NCBI GenBank assembly: GCA_002702705.1 | Contig: PABH01000069.1 | Coordinates: 1 to 64,000 of the forward strand | Length of the DNA: 64,000 nucleotides | From: Anaerolineaceae bacterium | Lineage (GTDB): Bacteria; Chloroflexota; Anaerolineae; Anaerolineales; Anaerolineaceae | Reading direction: 5' to 3' | Part shown: piece by piece, positions 19,057 to 26,472 of the stretch | Layout of the letters: each line of letters opens with the position of its first letter | Numbering within the stretch: position 1 is the stretch's first letter | Position numbers and translations under genes: made by a program | The notes under the pieces: model-generated | What the model was told of the DNA's origin: nothing | The model's input: the letters and a program-made list of their open reading frames with translations, nothing else | The model's database searches: none

Positions 19057-19221
19057 TTAAAACAACCCCGGTTGATTTTCTTCAACCTTGGATTTTTTGT
19101 TTTTGTGCTTTTTAGGATGAGACGTTGACAGGTTAACCATCGATGTGATCTTTTGACGGTTGATACCGTCCGGGTTTTTATGGGTTATATCGGATAAGCT
19201 GACGTGGATTGAACTGCTCAC
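19057..19221 (-). CDS. Small Lys-rich protein (54 aa)
   Basis: A GTG-started frame behind AGAGGA encodes 54 residues, SSSIHVSLSDITHKNPDG near the start and a basic HPKKHKNKKSK segment near the end. The stop is followed 9 bp later by the ATG of the 225-residue protein with an intervening AAGGAG. The coupling and ribosome-binding sites support translation. Function unknown. Confidence 0.55.
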   Translation of the reverse strand: MSSSIHVSLSDITHKNPDGINRQKITSMVNLSTSHPKKHKNKKSKVEENQPGLF

Positions 19222-19458
19222 GAATTTTCCTCTTAGTTAGGCAATAAGGATAAGTATAATAGAAAAATAAAATTTTATTTTTTGAAAATATACAAATAAT
19301 TAATGCGTGGTATTATTAGCGACGTTTTGCTATGAGAAAATTCATTTTCCTTTCACAAAAAGTATATCTCTAAATGATTTTTGCATATAATTTAAGAAGG
19401 TATTGAATTTTCTTTGTTGTCGTCTTGATTCCTCTCAAACAATGAAATCAGGTTATTT

Positions 19459-20031
19459 ATGAATGATTTTGAGATTAGAAATGCATTTCATAACACATTT
19501 CTAACAAATGAACATCATGATTCATCGACTCTAGTTGTTGATGAACTTGGGATTAAACACGGTAGATGTCGAGCTGATATTGCTGTGATTAATGGACATT
19601 TGATTGGGTTTGAGATTAAAAGTGATGTTGATTCTTTAATTCGATTGGAAAACCAAATTGAATATTACAATACCGTTTTTGATCAGGCTTCGATTGTTAC
19701 CACGCAGCGTCATTTAGAAGAAGTGATAAAAATGGTGCCTGATTGGTGGGGGATTATCTTAGTTTCGCATATTGAGAATCTTGAAATGGAATATCAAATC
19801 GTAAAAGAGCACAAAACAAATAAATTTGTGGATGATTATTCCGTTGCGCAACTATTGTGGAAAAATGAAGTTCAAGAAATCCTTCATGAACTTGGTTTTC
19901 GGGGAAAAAAGCTTAGAGAAAATCGAGCACATTTGTATCAATATCTGGCTGAAATGCTCGATTCAGAAGAATTAAGAAAAATGGTTCGAGAATATCTCAA
20001 GATGAGAAAAAAGTGGAGAGTTGCTGGATAA
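19459..20031 (+). CDS. sce7726-type PD-(D/E)xK nuclease-like protein
   Basis: The 190-residue protein has a nuclease-type core: E29, then D40 in CRADIAV, and E52-x-K54 in GFEIKSD, the spacing of PD-(D/E)xK enzymes, followed by a helix LENQIEYYNTVFDQ. The pattern fits the sce7726 family, which I know mainly as a partner of other proteins of unknown function. Its 3' end overlaps the convergent beta-family gene by 35 bp. It probably belongs functionally with the three minus-strand genes; DNA cleavage is inferred from the motif only. Confidence 0.8.
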   Translation: MNDFEIRNAFHNTFLTNEHHDSSTLVVDELGIKHGRCRADIAVINGHLIGFEIKSDVDSLIRLENQIEYYNTVFDQASIVTTQRHLEEVIKMVPDWWGIILVSHIENLEMEYQIVKEHKTNKFVDDYSVAQLLWKNEVQEILHELGFRGKKLRENRAHLYQYLAEMLDSEELRKMVREYLKMRKKWRVAG

Positions 20032-21082
20032 CGAACTCAATATGGTGGTTTGTTCCAACTTTTCGCCAAGTGGTTAAGTTGCCTGTGAGTTTTGGATTAT
20101 TTGCACAATCATAAATATATTTATCACCAAAAGAGAAAGTATCTCCTATAAAATATCCTGATTTGACTATTTTATCGCAAAGATCAACAAATATTCCGTA
20201 CCCGTTATCCCTAACATTATCGCCTCTTGCTATAACCCAGAATGTTTCTGATGTATACCTAACATTAGCACAAGGTTTAATAAAACGCATATCGTAATTT
20301 TGAACTTCAGGATTATTAATTGTATAATCTCCAAAATTTGGTATTCGTGCTCCTTGTTGCTTTAGTTTTTTATAAAGCAACTTATATAGTTGCCACTCAT
20401 TTCTTGGAATCGTGAATAACCCTTTATGTGGACTTAAAGAAGACGGAAATGAATTGGCTATTATTCCAAATGTTCGCCATTTATCTAAAAATGGAAGATC
20501 GGTAATTATTGATGTTAAAACATTAGAAAAGGGTTTTAATAAATCATTATCTGGAAGTGATAGATCGATAATAAAATCACAATTTTCCGCATTTAAACCA
20601 AACTCATTTAAAAGTTCTTGTATATTGGAACTAAAATTCGGTTCATCAATATCTTCAATATCCACCCTTATACATAAACCATATTTATCGATATTTGTAA
20701 CTTCTTTGATGTTTTTTTTATGGACATTATCTTGGTTGATACGTGTAATAGGGATTGCATGGACTCCTTTTGCACGGAGTTCATTAAAAATGCGCTCAAC
20801 TGGAGGTTGCCCGCTTTTCAATTTGGGATATTCCTCAATATATTTTATATCAATAAAACATTTTTCTTTACCCCATTTATCAATAATCCTTTTCGTAAAA
20901 GGTTCTAAGTGTTCATCGATTGTTTTATTATTTTTTTGGTTTTCAAAATCATAGCCAATTTCAGGAACTTCAATAATTGGTAGTAACATTTTTTTTGTGG
21001 AATTTTTCAGTGTTAATACGGCTTGGTATTCCCCTTGTTTCCACCGTAAGCATGGAATATATTTGATTTCATTTTTATCCAA
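19997..21082 (-). CDS. Beta family protein (phage T4 beta-like)
   Basis: The 361-residue protein begins KYIPCLRWKQGEYQAVLTL and continues LLPIIEVPEIGYDFE and CFIDIKYIEEYPKL, the typical opening of 'beta family' proteins named after a T4 protein. Biochemical function is unknown to me. It is the last gene of a three-gene minus-strand operon, 15 bp after the ImmA/IrrE gene, and overlaps the 3' end of the convergent sce7726 gene. Confidence 0.8.
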   Translation of the reverse strand: MDKNEIKYIPCLRWKQGEYQAVLTLKNSTKKMLLPIIEVPEIGYDFENQKNNKTIDEHLEPFTKRIIDKWGKEKCFIDIKYIEEYPKLKSGQPPVERIFNELRAKGVHAIPITRINQDNVHKKNIKEVTNIDKYGLCIRVDIEDIDEPNFSSNIQELLNEFGLNAENCDFIIDLSLPDNDLLKPFSNVLTSIITDLPFLDKWRTFGIIANSFPSSLSPHKGLFTIPRNEWQLYKLLYKKLKQQGARIPNFGDYTINNPEVQNYDMRFIKPCANVRYTSETFWVIARGDNVRDNGYGIFVDLCDKIVKSGYFIGDTFSFGDKYIYDCANNPKLTGNLTTWRKVGTNHHIEFVIQQLSTFFSS

Positions 21083-21097
21083 GATTATCCCCCTTTT

Positions 21098-22393
21098 TTA
21101 ACAATCATCACAAATTGATTCAGGAAATTGGTTTCTTAATTCGCCAAACCCAACCATATCTTTAAGAATACTGAAGTTCTGAGTTTCATATCGAATTCTT
21201 CCAGCTACAATTGCTGGGGAAATTTGTAATTTCTTGGCAAAATTTCTTACCGCTTTCTCTGTTTTCGTAAATCTGGCAATTGCATTTTGCCACAGATCCT
21301 TAGGGATTAGTGCCTCTGAAGCCATTTGGTCTGCTTGAATTTCGATTTTATCTACGTTCTCTGAATCTAAATTGTCATAGATAGTTTCAAGTTTACCTTT
21401 TTGTAAATGAACTTTAACATGTGACAGCTCATGTAATAACACAAACCAAAAATTATCTATACGATCGTACCTTAAAGTCATTCCAATTATTGGCATATTT
21501 TCAAACAAAAAAGCCGCGCCATCAAGATAAGTGTTTGGTAAATGTGGTTCAATAATTAAAACAATTCCAATTTCAAGTAGCTTGTCCTTAGCTTTTATTG
21601 GACCATCAGAAAATTGGCTTAACTGAACTAGCTCTCTAAGCCATTGTTGATTTAAGTTTTTGCTTTCAAATTTAGTTTTAGGTTTTATTGTTAAAGCTAA
21701 TGATATAACTCTGCATTTCCATGCAAACAATGCATATTCATCTAGCTTAGATGCTGAACGAATATGCATTCGATTTAATGAAACAAAAGACTTATTAATA
21801 ACTGGATGAGTAAAATCACTTATCAATTCTCCACCATGTTTTAAAGCTTCATTCAGAGATCCAGTAAAATCTTCAAACCATCCCCGTTTATACATTGTTT
21901 TTATTGGGAATTTGCTCCAATTAGTTAAAATGTTTATTAGGTCTGGATTATCTTTATCCTGAGATTTCAAATCAGGTAAGTTTGAAATTGATATTCCTAA
22001 GACATTGGCTACTTCAATCAAGCGTCTCAGGTTTGCACTCATATACATTTCAGCTTCATATCGTTGGATTTGTTGTTCTTTTAACCCCATGAGTTCAGCC
22101 AAATCTTTTTGGGAATAATTCTTGGATATTCTTGCTTGAATTAAAACCCGAGGTAAATCATTAAAACTAGTCACATTAAAAACAACTTCTGAGCTTGATT
22201 TTAATGTTTCATATTCTTTTATTTGTTTTGAAAGATTTTCAATTTCACTATTAAGGGCATCTAATTCAGCTTTCGCGAATAATTCAGATCCGATTTTATT
22301 TATTGTGCCTTGTAAATCAAAATTATCAGCAGCATCTTGAAGTTTTGCAAGCTGACTTTTCGTAATTCGATATTGACGTTCATTAGTAATCAT
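21098..22393 (-). CDS. XRE-type HTH and ImmA/IrrE metalloprotease fusion
   Basis: The 431-residue protein has an N-terminal coiled coil (about 1-65), an XRE helix-turn-helix (about 84-138, NYSQKDLAELMGLKEQQIQR), a linker domain and a zinc-peptidase domain with HELSH (H321, E322, H325). Family members bind DNA and cleave repressors or antitoxins. Here it may regulate its own operon, whose promoter carries repeated AACACAA sites. It lies 18 bp after the nucleotidyltransferase-like gene. A toxin-antitoxin or phage-defence role is inferred. Confidence 0.88.
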   Translation of the reverse strand: MITNERQYRITKSQLAKLQDAADNFDLQGTINKIGSELFAKAELDALNSEIENLSKQIKEYETLKSSSEVVFNVTSFNDLPRVLIQARISKNYSQKDLAELMGLKEQQIQRYEAEMYMSANLRRLIEVANVLGISISNLPDLKSQDKDNPDLINILTNWSKFPIKTMYKRGWFEDFTGSLNEALKHGGELISDFTHPVINKSFVSLNRMHIRSASKLDEYALFAWKCRVISLALTIKPKTKFESKNLNQQWLRELVQLSQFSDGPIKAKDKLLEIGIVLIIEPHLPNTYLDGAAFLFENMPIIGMTLRYDRIDNFWFVLLHELSHVKVHLQKGKLETIYDNLDSENVDKIEIQADQMASEALIPKDLWQNAIARFTKTEKAVRNFAKKLQISPAIVAGRIRYETQNFSILKDMVGFGELRNQFPESICDDC

Positions 22394-22411
22394 GATTCAG
22401 CCTTCTTTCAT

Positions 22412-22852
22412 CTAGATTAGGTTGATACGTATGATCCCTTTTTTATGCCCTGTATCTTTGTCGATTTGAAAGAATTCTAGGAAATTGTGCTGTCCATCGG
22501 CTGGAAAGTGTGAAGGAAAAAACTCACCTCGATATTCAGATTTTTGATTTTTTCTTTCATCTTTAAAATCCAAAAAAATCGGTTTGATTTTTTTATCATC
22601 TACACCTGCTACATCCCAGCAACAATCATAATCACCAGGATTTTTTTTCTCAGTGATAAAACTTCCGTCAAGGTAAACTGTCATGCAACCAGCGAACTTC
22701 AGATCTTTGAGAGCTCTTTTTAGACAAGCAAAAAGTTCTTTCCGTCTTTTATTTGTGGCAAATCTTTCATGGATTTCATTTATGGTTGCGTCGTGAATTC
22801 CCTCGGGCAGAACTTTCCACAATGCACCTATGTCTACGGCTTCCGGGATCAT
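22412..22852 (-). CDS. Nucleotidyltransferase-like protein (DUF6932-type)
   Basis: The 146-residue protein carries YLDGSFITEKKNPGDYDCCW: G63-S64 followed by D74-x-D76, the metal-binding layout of the pol-beta/MNT nucleotidyltransferase fold. The DUF6932 assignment is from memory of this signature and of its frequent neighbourhood with ImmA/IrrE genes. The ATG lies only 6 nt after a TATTGT -10 box, so the mRNA would be leaderless. It is the first gene of the operon with the ImmA/IrrE and beta-family genes. Confidence 0.75.
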   Translation of the reverse strand: MIPEAVDIGALWKVLPEGIHDATINEIHERFATNKRRKELFACLKRALKDLKFAGCMTVYLDGSFITEKKNPGDYDCCWDVAGVDDKKIKPIFLDFKDERKNQKSEYRGEFFPSHFPADGQHNFLEFFQIDKDTGHKKGIIRINLI

Positions 22853-22900
22853 AACACAACAATAACATTGTGTTGAATGTTTGTCAATATATCAACACAA
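22853..22900 (-). promoter_or_regulatory. Leaderless promoter with three AACACAA half-sites
   Basis: On the minus strand TTGACA (22882-22887), a 17-bp spacer and TATTGT (22859-22864) are followed by 6 nt and then the ATG at 22852. The half-site AACACAA/TTGTGTT occurs at 22853-22859, 22868-22874 (inverted) and 22894-22900, covering the start site, the spacer and the region upstream of -35. This is the layout of an autorepressed promoter; the encoded XRE protein is the obvious candidate regulator. Confidence 0.7.
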
Positions 22901-22940
22901 TATGTAAAATGTATTTTGTGATTGTGATTTTTTAAAATGA

Positions 22941-23018
22941 TCATTTTTCTCTCCTTATATAATCATCTATCAAATCCGCATACGTTGAGCTGACAAATAC
23001 CTGGTATCGTTTATCCAT
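22941..23018 (-). pseudogene. N-terminal remnant of a DUF4062 gene (25 codons)
   Basis: The frame starts at an ATG that overlaps the stop of the upstream gene and reads MDKRYQVFVSSTYADL before ending after 25 codons. KRYQVFVSSTYxDL is the hallmark start of DUF4062 proteins, which are normally hundreds of residues long and often part of large signalling or defence proteins. Only the first strand-turn remains, so this is a deletion remnant. Translational coupling to the upstream gene is retained. Confidence 0.7.
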
Positions 23019-23871
23019 TTTCATTCCTTAATGAGGGTAATATTTCCAAAAAGGTTTTTGCAATGATTTTTCCACTTGTGGAAAGCGCGTAGTGGCTTTT
23101 TATAATTGCAAATGCGCTTTGGAGTTTCATGCCAACCTCAGTGTTTTCAATAAATTCATTAATGGGGTCGAGATAAAAACGGTCTGTGTAGATTCTCAAT
23201 TGGTTGTTTTCAATTCTTCTCATTAAAATATAATCAAGGTCTTCGTTCTCCAATCCTGGTCTTGGAATGAAGAGTCCATTTGAAATGATATTTTCTATTT
23301 GATACATTCTTGTTGCTGCATTTTCAAAGGGCGTGAAAATTTCCTCAAGTTTTGAAGTTACTGCTTCTTTCGTATTCTCTTCGATTGGATTGCGATATTC
23401 ATAGGAGGTAATAATATAAATCAGCGAAAGTCTTCTTAAATCCCACATCGTTAGGTATTGGATCGTTTCAATTGCTTTATCAATATATGGTTTCTCTTCC
23501 ATTCCAAAGAAGATTTTATTGACAAGTAAAGAAGCTAAAATCTGGTGTTTTTCTATTTTGCTAGTCCTGAAAGCCGAAACACTGATCGTATTTAACAAAT
23601 AATAAAAATTCGGATGGGTAGAAGCATCTTCTAGTTTGTCTTCTAAATCTTCAAGAGAATCCACTTTTGATTCTAGGTCGGATAATTTTTTTCCAATTTC
23701 AGCAATTAAACTCTCTAAATTTTTTAAACCTAGATCAATTGCTGTTGATTTGTTGTAAATGATTTTTTCTTCAATAACTTTGTGCAAAGTTTTCCATGAT
23801 TCTAACAAAAATGGTTTTGCATATTCAGCTGCATATATAAATTGTGGTAAATGTTCTGGATTAATTTGCAT
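23011..23871 (-). CDS. Unknown coiled-coil protein, cargo
   Basis: A 286-residue protein with a coiled-coil segment (about 48-85, IGKKLSDLESKVDSLEDLED) and a mostly helical remainder. There is no signal peptide or membrane helix. No family is recognised. The leader CCTGAAGGAGGGGGAAAT before its ATG is shared with genes outside the element. It is flanked on both sides by scraps resembling DUF4062. Confidence 0.6.
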   Translation of the reverse strand: MQINPEHLPQFIYAAEYAKPFLLESWKTLHKVIEEKIIYNKSTAIDLGLKNLESLIAEIGKKLSDLESKVDSLEDLEDKLEDASTHPNFYYLLNTISVSAFRTSKIEKHQILASLLVNKIFFGMEEKPYIDKAIETIQYLTMWDLRRLSLIYIITSYEYRNPIEENTKEAVTSKLEEIFTPFENAATRMYQIENIISNGLFIPRPGLENEDLDYILMRRIENNQLRIYTDRFYLDPINEFIENTEVGMKLQSAFAIIKSHYALSTSGKIIAKTFLEILPSLRNENG

Positions 23872-23938
23872 ATTTCCCCCTCCTTCAGGGTTCTTCCTTC
23901 AAATCCGCTTATGTCGTGTTAATTAATTAAAGTTAGAA

Positions 23939-24688
23939 TCAGAAGGGAATGTAATGATCTATATACAAAGTCATACCAGGAAAAATATGAAGCGATGATA
24001 ACGGTTTGAATTTTTCCTTTTTTGTAATAGGATAACTTATATCAATTTCTTTCCCATTAATATTCGATATTAGAACTATGGAGCAAAGATCTTTTTCATA
24101 ATTCATTTTAGGGTTAATTTCTTCCAATAATATTTTTGCAAATTCACCAAGATATTGAACCTTATTTACATCTAATTTAATGAGTTTTTCTATTTGGAAA
24201 TAATTTGACAGATCAATGGTTAAAAAATTTTCTTGATTAATACGATTCACAGTTTCTACAGCTTGTTCTTCAAGAAGAATATTAAGTTTATTTCTTATAT
24301 CTGAAGTATCTTTATTTGTTAAATCAATAATTTCGTTTTTGAATTCTTCTGAAGACATAGTTTCAATTATATTTTTTTGAATATTGTCAGCAAGTTGGTT
24401 TTCTGAATAAATATTATTTTTTCCCATGACATCAGCAAATGTACGCATATTCTCAGTATCTTTAAATTCACCTGGAGTGTAAAATACTTGCGGTTTTTTC
24501 CATAAAAACAAGAAAAACATTATTGAGATATATACTGGAAAAGAAATAACAAACGCTGTCAATGCTATTTGAATACCGGCGTTTGTAAAATTTATTGCAA
24601 TCCCCAAAACAGTTTCAGTAAAAGTCACAAACACAACAATGATCCATAATGGGGATAACGATTTCTTTGAGTATATTTCTTTATTCAC
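23939..24688 (-). CDS. Two-helix membrane-anchored protein of unknown function
   Basis: A 249-residue protein started by GTG after AAAGGAGGGGGAAA. Two transmembrane helices (about 13-34 and 38-62) are followed by WKKPQVFYTPGEF and a cytosolic, mostly helical domain (about 75-249). I do not recognise the soluble domain. Its upstream region is a near copy of the one in front of the protease outside the element and carries a good promoter with a GAAC-N4-GTTC motif. Confidence 0.6.
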   Translation of the reverse strand: MNKEIYSKKSLSPLWIIVVFVTFTETVLGIAINFTNAGIQIALTAFVISFPVYISIMFFLFLWKKPQVFYTPGEFKDTENMRTFADVMGKNNIYSENQLADNIQKNIIETMSSEEFKNEIIDLTNKDTSDIRNKLNILLEEQAVETVNRINQENFLTIDLSNYFQIEKLIKLDVNKVQYLGEFAKILLEEINPKMNYEKDLCSIVLISNINGKEIDISYPITKKEKFKPLSSLHIFPGMTLYIDHYIPF

Positions 24689-24747
24689 TTTCCCCCTCCT
24701 TTGGGTCTTTCGGATTTCTGTTCTAATATTGATTTTTGTTCTACTTT

Positions 24748-24775
24748 ATTGTATGATCATAGAACAACTGTTCAA
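24748..24775 (-). promoter_or_regulatory. Promoter with LexA-like and second inverted-repeat operator
   Basis: Minus-strand TTGAAC (24770-24775), a 16-bp spacer and TACAAT (24748-24753). GAACAACTGTTC at 24762-24773 matches the GAAC-N4-GTTC form of a Gram-positive SOS box and overlaps -35. TTGTTCTA (24736-24743) and TAGAACAA (24760-24767) form a second inverted repeat bracketing -10. The whole region is copy B of the duplicated leader. Confidence 0.5.
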
Positions 24776-24824
24776 TTTATGGGAGTGGTAGAAGATTGAA
24801 AATTAACTTCGTTGATCCTGGAGC

Positions 24825-25241
24825 TCAAATTTCTGTGTTAGTGTACTTAAAGCCGAAATGCTCAAAGATTTCAATTACGATCGATTCCGCTTCGGGGGAT
24901 TCACCGGTTAGTCCGCGTTCTTCTAAAACTCGTTCTACTTCGGCAGATGCTGCCTCTAGTCGGAGTCGAAAATCAGGGGGGAGTGAATCAAGGGGGGATC
25001 TTTCAGATTCTGGTATAGAATAACCAAGCATTTCTAACAGGGAAAAATCATTCAACTTTTCGCATATTTGAACAGCTTTTTTATATGAGGGGTTATTCCT
25101 GCCATTTACCCAGGTATTTAAAGCTTTGTCTCCTACACCTAAATAACGTGCAAATTCAGCCATTGAACTTAATGTTTCGTTGGCTTTTTGCCAATCTAAG
25201 TATTTATTTACAAACCAAGCAGATACCGGGTTATTTTCCAT
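24825..25241 (-). CDS. Phage repressor-like HTH protein (CI position)
   Basis: The 138-residue protein starts at the ATG at 25241 (MENNPVSAWFVNKYLDWQKA); a longer frame to 25289 crosses the promoter and is rejected. Residues about 25-75 form an XRE helix-turn-helix (SSMAEFARYLGVGDKALNTW). The C-terminus is acidic and helical without a LexA-type peptidase. It faces a second small HTH gene across a 113-bp operator region, the standard lysogeny switch layout. TATTAT ends 6 nt before the ATG, so the message would be leaderless. Confidence 0.75.
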   Translation of the reverse strand: MENNPVSAWFVNKYLDWQKANETLSSMAEFARYLGVGDKALNTWVNGRNNPSYKKAVQICEKLNDFSLLEMLGYSIPESERSPLDSLPPDFRLRLEAASAEVERVLEERGLTGESPEAESIVIEIFEHFGFKYTNTEI

Positions 25242-25354
25242 GTGTAAATAATAGCATTTTCGATCTGTTTTGTTAAACCCTCTTGACATATTGACTAATC
25301 GTCTATATAATATCTACATGTGTAGATAAATTATACAAATGTAGACGGTGAATA
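25242..25354. promoter_or_regulatory. Divergent CI/Cro-type switch region
   Basis: Rightward promoter: TTGACA 25283-25288, 17-bp spacer, TATAAT 25306-25311. Operators: the perfect palindrome TCTACATGTGTAGA at 25313-25326 at the start site and a further TGTAGAC at 25340-25346; GTCTATAT at 25301 is a weaker match within the spacer. The leftward promoter TTTAAC/TATTAT (18-bp spacer) serves the repressor gene. Confidence 0.75.
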
Positions 25355-25651
25355 ATGAATGAAAAAATTATCGCGATCACAAAAAAATATTTAGCTGAAA
25401 AATCACTTGAAGAGTTTGCAAATGGCTGTGGAATCGAAGCCAGCAGACAGTCTGTGCACCAATGGAAAGAGGGAGAACATATCCCCAGCGCGATGACATT
25501 GTTCGCGATCATGGGGTCCGACCTGGCACAACCGTGGGCACGGGCCTGGGCACAGGAATGTTTATCCGTTTTGCAGCAGGGGGCAAGAAAACGCCTGGTT
25601 GCTGCGGGCCGGCTGAATGGTGATGTGGCGGTTGATCCATCCTTTAAATAA
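25355..25651 (+). CDS. Small HTH-type protein (Cro position)
   Basis: The 98-residue protein reads LEEFANGCGIEASRQSVHQW in its first half, a helix-turn-helix-like segment, and has a helical C-terminus. It is transcribed from the strong rightward promoter across the operators, with a terminator-like hairpin right after its stop. Role as a Cro-like or early regulator is inferred from position. Confidence 0.65.
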   Translation: MNEKIIAITKKYLAEKSLEEFANGCGIEASRQSVHQWKEGEHIPSAMTLFAIMGSDLAQPWARAWAQECLSVLQQGARKRLVAAGRLNGDVAVDPSFK

Positions 25652-25656
25652 ATCAT

Positions 25657-25697
25657 AAACCTAGTGTAACGGATTTACACCAGGTTTTCTTTTTGGC
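25657..25697 (+). terminator. Terminator after the Cro-position gene
   Basis: AAACCTAGTGTAA pairs with TTTACACCAGGTTT with one mismatch around a 4-nt loop, followed by TTTTCTTTTT. Early transcription would stop or be controlled here. Confidence 0.75.
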
Positions 25698-25728
25698 CAA
25701 ATTTCGGCCGCTTTTTAGCACTTTTTAA

Positions 25729-25791
25729 GTGAAAAACGAAAAGTGAAAAACGAAAAATAACCACTAAGCACACAAAGCACACAAAGAACTT
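25729..25791. repeat. A-rich repeats before the structured RNA
   Basis: Repeated units of the type GTGAAAAACGAAAA occur twice, then AACCACTAAGCACACAAAG with a second CACACAAAG. Similar A-rich and CACGAAG-type repeats occur at 27,142-27,210 and 58,110-58,142. They contain no gene. Confidence 0.6.
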
Positions 25792-25931
25792 TAACAATTG
25801 AAATTATGAAAATCACCCCGCTGTTGTGGATGCAGGCAGCGCATGCCGGGAGGCATCGCGGACTGCTGGCGAATCTCTCCTTATGAGAATATTTGATGTT
25901 ATTGGTTTGATCGGACGGGGTGTTTTGAAGG

Positions 25932-26055
25932 TCGGCGGCGGTGTGGTGGCGAACACGCTGGAGCTAGGTAGGCGAAACGGTTTGATCACCGTTGAGAAGC
26001 ACAGGATAGGACCCTACCGGTAACCTATCAATCAGGTTCGAATCCTGACCGCTGA
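25932..26055 (+). ncRNA. tRNA-like domain inside the structured RNA
   Basis: A 7-bp acceptor stem (TCGGCGG 25932-25938 with CCGCTGA 26049-26055, one G-U) joins without a gap to a canonical T arm: TCAGG, loop TTCGAAT, CCTGA (26032-26048). A D-arm-like hairpin GTGT-GGTGGCGA-ACAC lies at 25941-25956. At 124 nt it is too long for a tRNA. The anticodon part is replaced by AACGG/CCGTT (25976-25993) and GATAGG/CCTATC (26005-26029), whose loop holds CCTACC complementary to GGTAGG at 25967-25972, a possible pseudoknot. No CCA follows. Confidence 0.65.
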
Positions 26056-26443
26056 ATTATTCCTTTGACACGGATACGACAAGGGTGCCAAGCAACAGTG
26101 TCAGAAGCGAGGTCTCCAATATCCCACGGTGATAAGTGCTATGAGAACGTCAGGAAGCAAGCAGGGAATAGATCGACGTGACAGCCCGGAGAGACGGGCA
26201 GCCGGATACGTCGCATAACCGATATGGCGTAAGCCCTCTAGAATGTCCCTTATGGCTCGGTGATCTGTAAGGGCTATCCGGCTCACTTTTGAGCCCAATG
26301 AGCAGTGCAAAAACGGAAGGGATTAAGTACATACAACTGATATGTACAGCGGGCAAAGTGAGGATGCAGCCCATGAGTTTAGCGGTAAACACAAAACCAG
26401 TTCGGCCAAAGGCCTCACCCGTGCACTGCGCAATTTATGAAAT

Positions 26444-26472
26444 GGGAGGGACAGGTGGAATACGTCCCTCCC
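26444..26472 (+). terminator. 3' hairpin of the structured RNA
   Basis: GGGAGGGAC (26444-26452) and GTCCCTCCC (26464-26472) form a 9-bp perfect stem, followed by TAAAGATTTT. The weak T tract suggests partial termination; the ribosome-binding site of the next small gene follows directly. Confidence 0.6.

Noticed and set aside
25303..25656. 117-codon minus-strand frame over the Cro-position gene
   Set aside because: It is the shadow of the plus-strand gene and crosses the promoter and operators.
25729..25791. CRISPR array
   Set aside because: The repeated units are short, A-rich and without regular spacers; no cas genes are present. The same holds for 27,142-27,210.
25826..26023. 65-codon open frame within the structured RNA region
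   Set aside because: No ribosome-binding site before it or before the internal ATG, and it runs through the D-arm-like and acceptor strands of the tRNA-like fold; the helices explain the sequence better.
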